From: Euonymus europaeus
Lineage: Eukaryota > Streptophyta > Magnoliopsida > Celastrales > Celastraceae
Direction of reading: 5' to 3'
DNA length: 64,000 bases
Assembly: GCA_963580455.1 (NCBI GenBank)
Contig: OY756958.1
Coordinates: 31,384,501 to 31,448,500 of the forward strand
Of the stretch, positions 45,513 through 57,390 are shown one piece after another (the stretch's first letter is position 1; every line of letters begins with the position of its first letter). The notes under the pieces were generated by a model. The model had not been told where the DNA came from, did no database searches, and saw nothing but the letters and a program-made list of their open reading frames with translations. A program made the position numbers and the translations under genes.

Positions 45513-45944
45513 TCAAGGCGGCCCAGGTTCGGACTTCTGGGATCCAGTTTCATAGAGCTTGTTATACTCCTCGAGTTCTTCGTAATACACATCCCAAACG
45601 CACCGCACACAACCGCTTCCGCAACAATCGCCAGGCAACGGCTTCTCCGGCGGCGGAGGCACTTCTTTTGGTTCTTTCTCCTCTTCCTTCACCTTCGTCG
45701 ACTGTTCTTGTGGCGGCTGATCGTTCTTCGTTGCCATGTGTTGGATGTCGTTGTTCAATCTAAACGACCGTGGATCTTGAATTCTGTTTGCGGAGATTCG
45801 TCTCAGGATTAAATTCCGAGGCATGGCAAAGGCAAAGGCGATGCGAATTGGCTCATTTTCAAGAGTCCGCAGGCGAGGCGAGGCTAACGACAGGCAAACT
45901 GAGATTCGAGGAAGAAGACGATGACGGTGCAAGGCAGGTTCCAT
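45513..45944 (-). CDS. Oxidoreductase-like domain protein (OXLD1/UPF0651 type)
   Basis: A single-exon minus-strand gene. The C-terminal half carries the oxidoreductase-like N-terminal domain: a Pro-rich lead (PPPPEKPLPGDCC) and the Cys cluster CCGSGCVRCVWDVY followed by EELEEYNKLY. The family is small, conserved from fungi to plants, and of unclear biochemical role; the human relative is mitochondrial. The N-terminus is Arg-rich with few acids, consistent with a mitochondrial presequence. I list the longest ATG (143 residues); starts at 45824 (MPRNLILRR, a good presequence start) or 45737 (MATKNDQ) are also possible and the second of the three is the most plausible biologically. Confidence 0.82.
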   Translation of the reverse strand: MEPALHRHRLLPRISVCLSLASPRLRTLENEPIRIAFAFAMPRNLILRRISANRIQDPRSFRLNNDIQHMATKNDQPPQEQSTKVKEEEKEPKEVPPPPEKPLPGDCCGSGCVRCVWDVYYEELEEYNKLYETGSQKSEPGPP

Positions 45945-46264
45945 ACGTTACATAAGAAAGGGTCTTATAGGGGAGCTCCTGCTGTAGGGCATTACGTGTA
46001 GACTCTTCTGGTCGATTGACTTGGATGACCAAAATTTTCCACGTGGCAAACATCTATTGGAAGATATTTATCTGCAAAGAATTAGCGTGAATGGGAAATA
46101 ACGATGGCCTTTAAGGAGAAGTTTTACAATTTTTCTTCATCCTGTGACTGTGAGCCACCATAGACAATGGAAGATCGTCAAGAAGCTTCTGTAGTCTCTC
46201 AAAGTTATGCTTGTTGACAACTCTGCAGATGGTGGGATCCTCACGGACAGAAAAAGATTGCAGT

Positions 46265-46625
46265 CAATTTGATAATGATCGAGTGACATTGCTTCTTCGG
46301 CCCGAACCAAGGAATCCCTTAGATATGATGCAAAATGGATCTTGTTCTATCGTTGATCAGAGATTTCTCTATGAAAAATACGAATAGGAGTTTGAAGAAG
46401 TGGAAGGAGAAGGAGTCCTCGACCCACAATAGAGAGGAGGATTTATTCAATCACATAGTTTGGGCTCCTAGAATATGGCGCTATTGGGGCTTTCTATTTG
46501 TTTGTATCGAAAGGCCAATGAATTGGGATTTCCCTATTGGGCCAGGTCATTTCGAGGTAAGCGGATCATTTATGATGAAGAGGATGATCTTCAAGAGAAT
46601 GATTCGGAGTTCTTGCAGAGCGGAA
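46265..46625 (+). pseudogene. ycf2: Nuclear plastid DNA fragment from ycf2 (NUPT)
   Basis: Translation in pieces gives [50 protein letters not shown] and [20 protein letters not shown], which follow the C-terminal part of plastid Ycf2. Two stops (in EKYE/stop and before REEDLF) and one frameshift near 46515 break it. It is a short plastid-to-nucleus transfer: the flanks are nuclear and neighbouring ycf2 sequence is absent. Homology ends at about 46625, after FLQSGT. Divergence from the expected plastid codons suggests it is not very recent. Confidence 0.88.
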
Positions 46626-48723
46626 CCTTTTTCGATTCTTTTGGTCTTTCACCATAGAATCTCTTCAATGTAGTCTTAAGCAGGTCTATCTGAATTCAGC
46701 AAACAACTGATGATTAGATTAGAGTGGCTTAGTCGATAAGCTTGATCATTTGCTTAACTACATGAATTCAGAAAGGCTCCCACTTTCTTCATTGTCATTG
46801 ATAAGCTTGATTATGGTTCTATATACGCTGGTTCTTCCTCCACAAAGGATAAATTTTGTATCCTTTTAGCATACATTGATGATGATGATTTAACGCCACC
46901 ACCAACCTCTACCCATATTAGATGAGAAGGTGTTGCTAGACATGCGCACTGAATGGCTCCAACTAACTAGAAATCTCCAAGTCGTTGACTTTATTATATG
47001 TACAGTAGTTTATGTGATGTCAAAACAAACCAACAGATCAAATTGGAGTGGTAAAAGCACTTTTGGCTGAAACTTTGAACTTCATTTCGGATTGTCTAGT
47101 CTAGATGCATAAGGAGGTACACGACTTTGTCTTCATCATGTCTCACTTCAATCGTATTAGCATTATAGAATTACCTATGCTCGGTAAAAATCGAATTCAC
47201 CACCTTCTTAAAACTTTCTTCTAACTAATTAGGCTAATAATATAGCTAGATACTTGCCTTCAAATCACTCAGTACTTATTTACATTTAATGGTGTTTATA
47301 GTGAAATCCCACCACTGAATCGTTTTTCCAACAACTTCCCAATGACCAGAGATGATTAGGCATTTACTTCTCAGGATGTTTTGGGGAGTTCAGCCACTCA
47401 ATTAAGTGAATCCCTCTTGATAATTTGAATTGCAATATATACAAACCAGGTCTAGGCATAAAGCCTACAACTCTCACAAAAGAACATTGCACAAACTTAT
47501 GTATCAGCTTCAAAGTTCAAACCCTTCAACGGTTCGACTCCCACGAGCTTTTCTGTCTTAGAAAAAGAAAGGACGTGACAAAGCTTGACGAATGCTAAAA
47601 GAAGCTTTTGCCACTCAGGTCATAAAATGACATGTCATAAGCTGCTTTGCTAAATTTGCATATTTTAGCCTTAAAACGTGAGCAGAGTCAGCAGACAGAG
47701 TACCTAGCTAGCTAAGTTACACAACAACGTTAGAATCTTCCAACTCTGAAAAGAAAAGTCGCTTATTGACTAGCAAATGAGCACGTATATATGCATACTA
47801 GTTTGTCGGTGCACTTCAGGTACAATGAAAAACTTGTTAGATCTTGCTGGTCTTTCAATGGTCTACCATATTTGTTTGCCTCAAAATGTCATTCTCCCCA
47901 GAACTGCAGCTGCCTTGACTGACCTCAAAGTGTTCGTTGAAATGCGTGAGTGATCAGTAGAAACCTAGGTTGAATTGAAACCCGCACCAATTAGTCCTTC
48001 ACTCTCAAGTGTCAAATGTTAAGTTATATAAGGTCAAGTCTATGCAGGGATCTATAGCTAGGGGTTCTTCTTCTATGGCCATTCAGCAACAAAAATTCAC
48101 AATTCCAAACTGCTTAATTAAAAGAAATTTCGATTTACTTTACTTCAGTTAATTAGATAAAATGGTACGTTATTAACAAGATAACCGACATGCATCGTAT
48201 CTCTTTCAATGTTACATTATATATTTACTTTTTTTGTATGAGAATCTCAGTATATAAACCTAGCTATATTCATCAGAAAAATAAGAGAAAAGAAACATCA
48301 GGTACTATTTGCCACAATTGCCTCATCAAGCTTGACATTGATTGTTCATTAGCAAAAGAAGATTAGTGCAACACTGGGTACAATATTAGTAATCTGATGA
48401 CAAAGAAATAACTCAAGCTAATGAAGCTTGGCATTATTGCAACATAATTAAGAAGTGTTTTAAGTGAAGTCCTTATCAAGTAATCAAAATAGTACTCATT
48501 GTAATAAAAAAAATCCTTGAACTGTCATCATCAAAGCAGCATCACACGTTACTACTATTGCACTACCCTTTAGTTTCTTTCTTCAACAATAATACCTTTA
48601 AAGAAAAAGAATTCTTAGTTACACAACAATCTACTTTCTATCTCACTTTCCCTGTTTAGAAACCTCAATTTTTGATCTTCTTATCTCCTCTTTGGTTTCT
48701 CATCCTCATTTGATGCACCAGCT
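46626..48723. other. Upstream region of the MADS gene
   Basis: About 2 kb with no gene recognised; it must contain the promoter of the MADS gene. A lone pol III B-box-like GGTTCGACTCCC near 47531 has no A box nearby. Confidence 0.45.
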
Positions 48724-48748
48724 AGAGAGAGAGAGAGAGAGAGAGAGG
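48724..48748. repeat. (GA)n tract in the MADS leader
   Basis: GA dinucleotide run ending about 30 bp before the start codon, a common position for GAGA motifs in plant MADS leaders. Confidence 0.85.
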
Positions 48749-48779
48749 TAGCTTAGTAATTGTGAGGAAAACAATCATA

Positions 48780-50572
48780 ATGGGTCGTGGAAAGATTGAG
48801 ATCAAGAGGATTGAGAACTCAACAAACAGGCAGGTCACCTACTCAAAGAGAAGAAATGGTATTTTCAAGAAAGCTCAAGAACTCACTGTCCTCTGTGATG
48901 CGAAGGTCTCTCTCCTGATGTTCTCCAGTACTGGAAAGTTTCATGAGTTCACCAGCCCAAACATAACGTATGTACATATATTTTTTACAGTATGTGCATG
49001 ATTGGTATTAAATATATTGATTTATAAGGGTTTTGTTTGATTAGGACAAAGAAGGCGTATGATCTGTATCAGAAGGCCTTGGGGATAGATCTGTGGAGCA
49101 CTCACTATGAGGTGTGAATACATATCTCAATATCAAATTAATTTGCAGGATTAACTTGTAAGAATTTTTTGGTGATGATTTTTCAAATGGGTTTCTTTTT
49201 TCAGAGAATGCAAGAGAACTTGAGGAAGCTCAAACAGACCAACAATAGGCTAAGGAGAGAGATCAGGTTCGTAATAACTAGTAGGTTTCAAACAAAGCTA
49301 CTTGCTTTATTGCTTCTCTACGTTCGGTGTTGTTTTTGAAGGTCTAATGTATAATTAGGATTTCTGGGTTTCCAGGCACAGAATGGGAGAAGATCTGAAT
49401 GGTCTTAACTATCAGGAACTGAGCGGTCTTGAGCAAAATATGGCTTCTTCTGTGGATCTTGTGCGTAAAAGAAAAGTTAGTCTTCCTTTCTTCTTGTTTT
49501 TATTTATTATGCATCTGCAATAGTAGGGTGTTTCAAAATTCTGCTGTTTCAAAGTGAATTTGTTAATTACTTTTATTTTCCTGAGAAACAAACAAACATT
49601 AACGCAAGGAGAGTCAAAAAATTAATTTGTAAAATGACTTATTTTTCTCTTCCTTAAATCCTTGAGCAGAGCCTCCAATTTTGCGATTTCTACCATATTA
49701 AATCGATTGATGGGATGCATAAACATTTCCATTAAAATATGAGTCAAAGAATTTCATCACATTTTTTCGAGTTCTGGCTTAAATTAGGCTTATATATACA
49801 GTTCTATATGGACATGTACTTAAAAATTAAAACATATCAAGCTAGCTACTTCTCACAACATTTTTGTTTACTGGGGAACCAAACACTTGTTTGAGTAGGG
49901 ACGTGATTTTATATGAGCAAAATTATGATGAACATGTGGAATCAAGAGCCCCTTTTTGTGGTTTTCCAAACTTGGGTTGTATACACACATATTACATTGT
50001 TTAAAATCCAATAATATTTCTTGCTACGTATATGTAACATGTTCTTGATCGATGTTATCTATAAATGTTGTTGTTTGCAGTACCATGTACTCAATGCACA
50101 GACCCAGAAATACACGAAGAAGGTTCGTAACCTTAAACAAAAAGATTAGTTTGCATACTAATGATCAAAAACATTAATAAATATCCATTAGTTAATTAAT
50201 GTACTTTTTTGTAGGTAAAAAGCTTAGAGCAAATGCACGGCAACCTCCTACTTAATTATGTAAGTTCCAACTCAAGTTTTCATGCCTTTTCTTCTGCAAA
50301 TACACCTTTAATTTTATTATTAGATTAACTTATTCATACATGGATACATTGACTAATTAATTCAATTTTTTTAATGGTTTCTCTAGGAAACAAAATATGA
50401 GGATCCGCAATATAGCTTGGTGGACAACGGAGGAGTTTATGAATCAGCGAATATGGCTCTGGCGAATGGAGCTTCAAACTTGTATGCATTTCGACTGCAA
50501 CACAGCCACCCTGCACTTCATCACCAAGGAGGAGGAGGAGGATATGGAGACCACGAGCTTCGTCTTGCTTGA
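48780..50572 (+). CDS. TM6: B-class MADS-box protein, TM6/AP3 lineage (paleoAP3)
   Basis: Seven exons (48780-48967, 49045-49111, 49205-49266, 49376-49475, 50081-50122, 50215-50259, 50387-50572) reproduce the classical MIKC exon lengths of AP3 genes (67, 62, 100, 42, 45 nt) and encode 229 residues. The MADS domain opens [20 protein letters not shown] and continues through LFKKA-like [19 protein letters not shown]. The I and K regions follow ([36 protein letters not shown] helix). The C-terminus has the PI-derived region (SNLYAFRL) and the paleoAP3 motif [10 protein letters not shown] at the very end, not the euAP3 motif, which points to TM6. It would heterodimerise with PISTILLATA-type partners to specify petals and stamens. 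Intron 4 is about 605 bp. Confidence 0.93.
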
Positions 50573-51122
50573 GTGGCATTGAATGTCTATGCGTGTGTAT
50601 ATTTATATAAGACATCTAATAAAGTTTTCTCAATCCTCAACAGATGTATGCTGTTTAATCAAAAAAAAAACAGATGTATGCTGTATTTCTAACTGAAGGA
50701 GAAGTAGATTTGGAATAGATTCATACATTTCTCCGGATGCTAAACAGCCTAAACTGAGTCCTAATTTTTGAAAATTTCAAAAAAAAATTCTTTTTTAATT
50801 TGAAAAAATTATATTTATATTCATATTAATTATAAGAATCCAACTATATAAACTAAGGGCCTTTTGAGATGTGTCTTAAGAAAATCCATAAACTAAAACT
50901 GCAAGGTTTTGTTGGCCCAAACTGGCCTAAAGCCTGGGCTCTCACTCAAAAGCCCAAACTCTTGTAAGCCACTGGTAATGTGACGCATAACAGATTCTAC
51001 AGACTTCCCCAAACGATATTATTTTCCGATTCTGAATTCATTTTTGGTAAAATACTGATTCATCGAGATCAGTAAACTAAGAAGATTGTTTCTGAAAGGG
51101 AACTTTATTCATATAATCATAC
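50573..51122. other. Spacer between the MADS and FHA genes
   Basis: It contains the MADS 3' untranslated region. A 16-bp ACAGATGTATGCTGTA-like unit is repeated at about 50641 and 50671. No further gene. Confidence 0.5.
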
Positions 51123-54100
51123 ATGTCAGACATTGCTCCTTCAGCAGTGCTTCAATGGATTCCAGAAGATGACCTTCGGTTGAAAAACGCTGTTGAGGTA
51201 TTCTTATTTCCCCTCTCAATCGTTTTGCTCAATTTCTTCCACAATTTTATCTCGGGAGTTCCGATATTAATGACTTTCTTTTTATTTTTTAGATGCAATT
51301 GTTAATGTGTCGAGACTTTAAGAATTTCAGTGTGTGCAATTGCAAGTGTATTGATAGCTGATACTATGTGAATTACGACATGAATGGCCGCTCATTAAGT
51401 TTGCTCGATTCTTCCATTTATTCTCGATAATGTTGCTGCAGCTCTGGTATTTGATTCCTGTTCTTTGAACATTGTGCCCATGATCGTCAAAGTCCGTTTC
51501 CCCAAACAATTTTAGGGAGGACTAGATGAATGTAAACAACAACCGCGCGCAATGTTCCTGCTGTGGCGAGTCGGGAACAATCAAAATGTACTCAAAACTT
51601 ACCCCACAATAATATGTATGTGGAGATGTTGTTTCCAGGAATTGAACTTATAAAAATTAGAGAGTATTATAAGGCATGTAGAGTGGGATCGGGGAAGACA
51701 CAGTCTCTAGAGTGGGATCACTGGATCAGTGAACGGTAAGATATATGCAGTTTTAACGCTTGCTATATTGGGAGGTTGTTTATAGGATTTGAACTTGTGG
51801 CCTGTGGGTTGATGTGGGGGGCAACCTAGTATTTAAGAAATGCTTTAATCATTTTGTTGCTTGCTATAAAAGAAATATGGATGTATCAGTTTTGCTTCCT
51901 GTGGAGGCTTAGTATCACCAGATTTTTAATGTGTTGATCCATCTTGTTGTCTAATAATGCATACAGCACGGTGCTTCCTTGGAAGCGCTTGCTAAAGGTG
52001 CAGTGCGATTCTCTCGCAAGTTCAGCATAGAGGAATTGCGGCATCGGTGGCATTCTCTCCTCTATGACCCTGATATATCAGCCGATGCATCTTCTCGGAT
52101 GGTTGAGATGGAACATTCTGCTTGCAACACTTCGTCTAAGCTCAACAGGTCTGGCAATTCTAAAGAAAATGAGGATGTTTCTTTGAAAAGAAGAATTGAA
52201 AGTGTCCAGCAACTCTACTATTCTATGCGGAAGAAAACTTGTCACCAACCTTTGAACTTTGCAATACCGGTCAATATGAACGTCGGGGATGAAGATCAAG
52301 GTGTCGAAAGATCGGTAGTTCCTGATGGTGTGAGAGGTAAGAAAACTGTGTCAGTGCAAATGAACGTTGTGAATGTTTTCTGGACAGATATCTTGATGAT
52401 CTTAATAGTAGTTCAAACACTCTCTTAATGTAATTTTGCAGAACAAGGCTCTTGTTTAAACTGCAGCGTGGAGGATGAGCTGATATATGGAAAAGCAGAT
52501 GGGAAACATACTGTGGATAAGTCATATTATAATAGCATCGATTCACTTTTATCAACTTCTCCTAATGATGTTAATGAAAACAAAGTACTCAATGGCAAAG
52601 AAGCTCAAACAGCTCCTAATGCAAACTTTGCAACTTCTGCTGGCATAAGTGGTGAAGAGCTGGAGGTTGAAGTGCGCCCTTCACATTCTACTCCTGGCAA
52701 TCAGTTTGTTGTTTGTCATTCAGAAGCTATAGTACCACCATCTACTTCATATCCAAACCCAGAATTTCCTAAACCTCATGATAGAGTGTTGAACTGCACG
52801 TTGAACATTGAGGACCCTGAAATTCCTTGCAATGATGATGTTCTTTTACGTAGACCATTCACTGCTTCTTTGGTGAGTATAGTTTCTAAGGAGGCCAGTA
52901 ATCACACTTCTGTATTCCCAAATTCGGAAGGTTGTGACCAGCTTCACTTGGCAAGTAGAGAAGAGATTCCTTCAAAATCATTAGTCACTTCTTGGATACC
53001 TGAGAATTATCCAGAAACCTGTAAAACGCTCCCACTTGCTATGCAAGGAATCAAATCTGAGTTTCCTGATAGTAACTGCCGTCATATGTTCTCTAGAATC
53101 ACACCACGGATTCGATCCCAGTTGAGATCAGCCCTTGCTAATCCGAGTTTTTCCTCAGAGGGAGTATTTGATGGGTCATTATCCTCACGCTATTCCTTAG
53201 ATTCACCATTATGCGCAATAGGAACCATTAAACATTTACTGAGATCAAAAGCTACCCCCCCAACAACAGATCATGAAGAAAGTGATGACGACATTCCTTG
53301 TTTTTCTGATATTGAAGCCATGGTAGATCTTAATAACCACATCAGTACAAGTTTTTGTCCAATCCGCATCCGCATTTTAGATTCCTTTCCATGTTTTGCT
53401 GCTATAACTTTTTATTGTTTCCTTTCAGATACTCCAAATGGATTTATATCCAGATGATGAAGATTCAAATGTGCTTGAGAAAAGTAAGTCTTTCAGAGTT
53501 ACGTTTCAATTTGCATATAAATGTTTTGGGTCCAGTTTTTCTTCTTCTGGTTTTTTATTTGCATGAAGAAGGTTCATTCTGGAAATTATTTGTGTGAGAA
53601 ACTCGCCATTTTACCTCAGCTTACTTATCTCATGTTTAGTCATTTGATGATAACTTGCATTGAGTTAGAATTCTATTTATCTATTATTTTAGTGGTACTT
53701 TATGTTAGTTTTTAGGTATCAACACGATGATACTAGGAGGAAAATTATAAGGCTGGAACAGTGTGCTCAATCTTCTATGCAAAGAGCAATTGCATCCAAA
53801 GGTGCATTGGCCATCTTGCATGGTCGTCGTTTAAAGCATTACATTAAGGAAACTGAGGTTTTTCTTCTTTCCCATTGTTGTATCTTGCTATTCTTTCAAG
53901 CATTTCATTTATCAGGTGATATTTACATACTTTATTTGCTTAACCTATAGTTGACTGTTTGTTGCATCTTCTATTTGCTGCTTGAGACCCTTAACGTACT
54001 AATTATTACCATCTTAAGTAGAATTTAGTATAATTATTATTATTTGGAATGGGGCTGATTGTTAAAATGTTTGGGGGTTCAAGAAGTATCCTTTTTATGT

Positions 54101-55418
54101 TCGATTATAGAAGTGTTAGATAGTTACTCTGTCATGTAGCTATCTGGGGAGTATTAAGCTATAAGCTGCTTACTAATTGTTTTACTTCTTAGCACTGGCA
54201 CAGTGGCACCTTGTACAAGTATCAACTTTTCTAGTATTTTCTGCAAGCCTTGACATAGCATATATGATATTAGATACCTGGATTGAGTCATTTTGGTGGC
54301 TGGAGAGTAGCGACCTTCATGTTTTCTTAATTCTTTTAAGCGTATATTTAATATCTCTAAGGACTTATAGTCCTGGGGGCTTGCTGTACATAGTGGAAAT
54401 GGGTAACTAGAGGATGTCTTTCAGCAGTGTGCCATTCTGGATTTCAGGATTTGCTTGGTTGGCATTTACACAATAGTTTGGTTATCATTGATCTTCATGC
54501 AAGAATTTCCTCTGTTCTCCGTTCTATCACTTTTTCTACTCTGTAGGTCATACTTGGCAGAACAACTGATGAAACTGATGTTGATATTGACTTGAGAAGA
54601 GAAGGCTGTGCTAACAAGATATCCAGACGCCAGGTGGACCTTATTGCATTTCATTCACAGCAATTCTTTTCACTTTTAACAAATGGATATGATTGATTTT
54701 CAAGATAATTTTTTAGCCAAGCATAAACTAAAGCAAGCAGCTTATCTTTTTTCAGTTTGGGAATGTTTACCTTCCTGGGCATCTTTTGGTGATGCAAATT
54801 CAATGTCAATAATCTTCAGTTCTTGCATGTTAAGAAATGGTTGGAAATTATGTTTGTTCAGAATGTATTTACTTATTTTTTTATTTCTTGTGTATCCTGC
54901 AATTGTTCTAGTGTTTTTCGTCTTTTAATAATTTTGTTCCACAAACTAGCTCTCATTTTTAGACTGCCACTTGAGCTTTAAAACATTTTACTTTTCTGCT
55001 ATAAATTGCATTTAAATTTCCTAGGCACTTATAAGGATGGGAGAAGATGGTTCCTTCTTTTTGAAGAATCTTGGTAAAAGTTCAATGTTTGTGAATGGCA
55101 AGGAGGTAACCAATGGACAGCATATGAATCTTAGTCCAAGCTGTTTGATTGAGGTACATACTTCCTAAGTTGTAATTTGGTTTCCAATTGATCTTCTTTG
55201 AGCTGATTGTCTTATTTATTAATTGTGATACTTGCATTGATGCTGGATGCCTTGACGACTCTATTAATAGATGTCAAATGGCGAATTTGCAGATCAGGGA
55301 ATTTGCATTTGTGTTTGACATCAACCACAAATCTGTAACGCGTTATTTGGCTAATGCCAGCAGTAAAAACAAGGGTAAGAATACCAACTTTGAATGGTCA
55401 GAAGAGGGGGTTCCTTGA
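51123..55418 (+). CDS. FHA-domain protein with microspherule-type N-terminus (MCRS1-like)
   Basis: Eight exons (51123-51197, 51967-52336, 52442-53322, 53429-53483, 53709-53857, 54547-54633, 55025-55153, 55293-55418) encode 623 residues. The N-terminal MCRS_N domain is read in WIPEDDLRLKNAVE, ALAKGAVRFSRKFSIEELRHRW and LLYDPDIS. A low-complexity middle follows in the large third exon. A short acidic FSDIEAM segment and RYQHDDTRRKIIRLEQ lead into the FHA fold at about 505-600 (VILGRTTDETDVDIDL, CANKISRRQALIRM, GSFFLKNLGK, FVNGKEV). FHA folds bind phosphothreonine; plant MCRS-like proteins associate with the INO80/NSL-type chromatin complexes. The exon 5 acceptor (53708) was chosen because the nearer AG at 53715 breaks the frame. 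C-terminal tail is short and basic. Confidence 0.9.
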
Positions 55419-57390
55419 CTAGAGAAACCATCGAGGGATAACTTCTTTAAAAATATAGGGTTTTTGAGAAAAAAGAAAGTCATATCCTCTTGCTTGCCAA
55501 GTAAGTTTATTCCCATGCCTCTCGACTACATATCGCATTGATTCTTCACACTCAGGCATTGTAATGTAATGGTTGCTAAAGTGGGATGGAAGTGGTGAAA
55601 TGTGTATATATGAACATGCAACCATGGCAAGAGATTGTCTTCTCTGCTTCCTGTAGTTTGTTTTTGTGGTATTCATAGAGGGTCTATGTATTTAGTCCCA
55701 CTTCTTGCTTACAGAATCTCAACGTTAAATTCGATATCTACACCGAGATACCGAAAGCGGAATTCAAATCTGAATTCTACAGAGAAAAGATGAATATTTG
55801 TACAGATTTTTTTGGGACATGGAAGAGACTGCAGCTGTGCAACACTGGTTTTTCATATTGTTTTGGAGTGCAAGTGCTTGAAACTAGATTGAGTGGTTTA
55901 CACTTGGGATTGCAGTCCTCATTGTTCTGGTTGATTTGTGGGCGAGTACTTCAGAAGTTGAGGTACTGAAGATGTCCATGCTTCCCTATTTTCTTTAAGC
56001 ACCAGATAATCAAAGAATAATTGAGGAGGCTGTGGGGTAGATATTCTTTAAAGCAATATCACTATGGTCTGAAAAGGAGGGTTGTGGGTGATCGAATGGG
56101 AATCAATGTCCTGGAATGGGGTGGCTTTGAATAAATCTTTGAATTTCAAAGTTTCACGAAGCAATTATAGATAAGCGTTATCCAGCAACCCACCAAACCG
56201 AACTTTCGCTGCGAGGACCAGATGCCTAATCCACCCACTTGCCGTGAATATCGTGATGCAGTGGTTGTCAGAAAATGCTGGTCTACTCTAGTCCCATTCA
56301 GGCTCATAGTAGTAGGCCTGGCCCACTATGGGCTACTTTATTTGGGCTTAGAAAATCGACCCATCAACATGATCTAAAAATCCCAGTGGGTTAGGCCGAT
56401 GTGTCATTTGGCAAACATTATGTGCTACCTTATTTGGGCTTTCAAGTCGGCCCGTTAGTAACAACGACTATGCCAGAGCGGCCTAATGGGGGAGAATATT
56501 TAAGGGAAAATTGTAGATAAGTCTATTTTGGGAAATTTATTAAGGCTAAAGATCATCCATCTAATTTTATTTGTAATTATTTTTAGATTTTTTTTGTAAT
56601 TAAATTAATTTTTATTGATTAAATTACATAAGTGTCATTTAAAATATGAAAAATCATTTCATTATCGTATAGACGAGCCCTTTAAAGTTTAGCGAATCAG
56701 TTTTCCTTAGGGTTTAACACTTATTGTATATGTTACAGTATGAAAATTCGATATACGAATCCGTTAGGGTTTAGCGAATTCGTTCTCTCTTAGGGTTTAA
56801 CACTTATTGTTTATGTTACAACGTGGAAATCCAATACACTCGCCCATTAAGATTTAGCGAATATGTTCCCTTTAAAAAAACACAAATTAATAAGGATCAT
56901 AATTTTTTTTTTGTCTGTTTCGTTCTTATATTTATTTTTCAAGCAAAAAAAATGAAAGTTACTTCGTTTTTTCGTTCTAGTAGTTTGTTGAACCATATTA
57001 GTATGTTGCACGTGCAGCATATTAGTATGTTACAGTTCAGTAGCCCACGTGCTTCATATTTACAATTCCTTTAAAAGAGATTCATATATGAGAATACGGG
57101 AAGTTCATCAACGATGGAAGAGGGTGCGTGTGTAGATCTATTGTGGTCTGGAATTCGAATTAGTTTTTTGGCTAGACTAAATCCTAAGTCTTTTCTTCTT
57201 CTTTTTTACCAGCAAGACAACGGATGCCCCCAAATTCATGGATCATGGTTAATCTTTATCTCTTGGTCACACTTTCTCACAAGTACCAAGACCCATACGT
57301 TGATCCTAGTTACCTCCAACTAATTGCGTTTTAAATCTCCATTTTCCTCCATTCATGATTTTATATGCCAAAACTAGCACATTCCTATCA
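55419..57390. other. Spacer between FHA gene and LRR pseudogene
   Basis: No gene recognised in nearly 2 kb; the left part is the 3' flank of the FHA gene. A tandem repeat lies at about 56690-56875. Confidence 0.5.
56690..56875. repeat. Tandem repeat with telomere-like TTTAGGG core
   Basis: A unit of about 85 bp is repeated about two and a half times: TTTAGCGAATC/ATTCGTT, CCTTAGGGTTTAACACTTATTGT(A/T)TATGTTACA and (A/T)CGA. The phrase TTAGGGTTTA occurs in each copy, so it includes the plant telomere heptamer once per unit. Confidence 0.7.

Noticed and set aside
47531..47542. GGTTCGACTCCC, a perfect pol III B box
   Set aside because: No A box at a suitable distance on that strand and no cloverleaf, so no tRNA or SINE is called.
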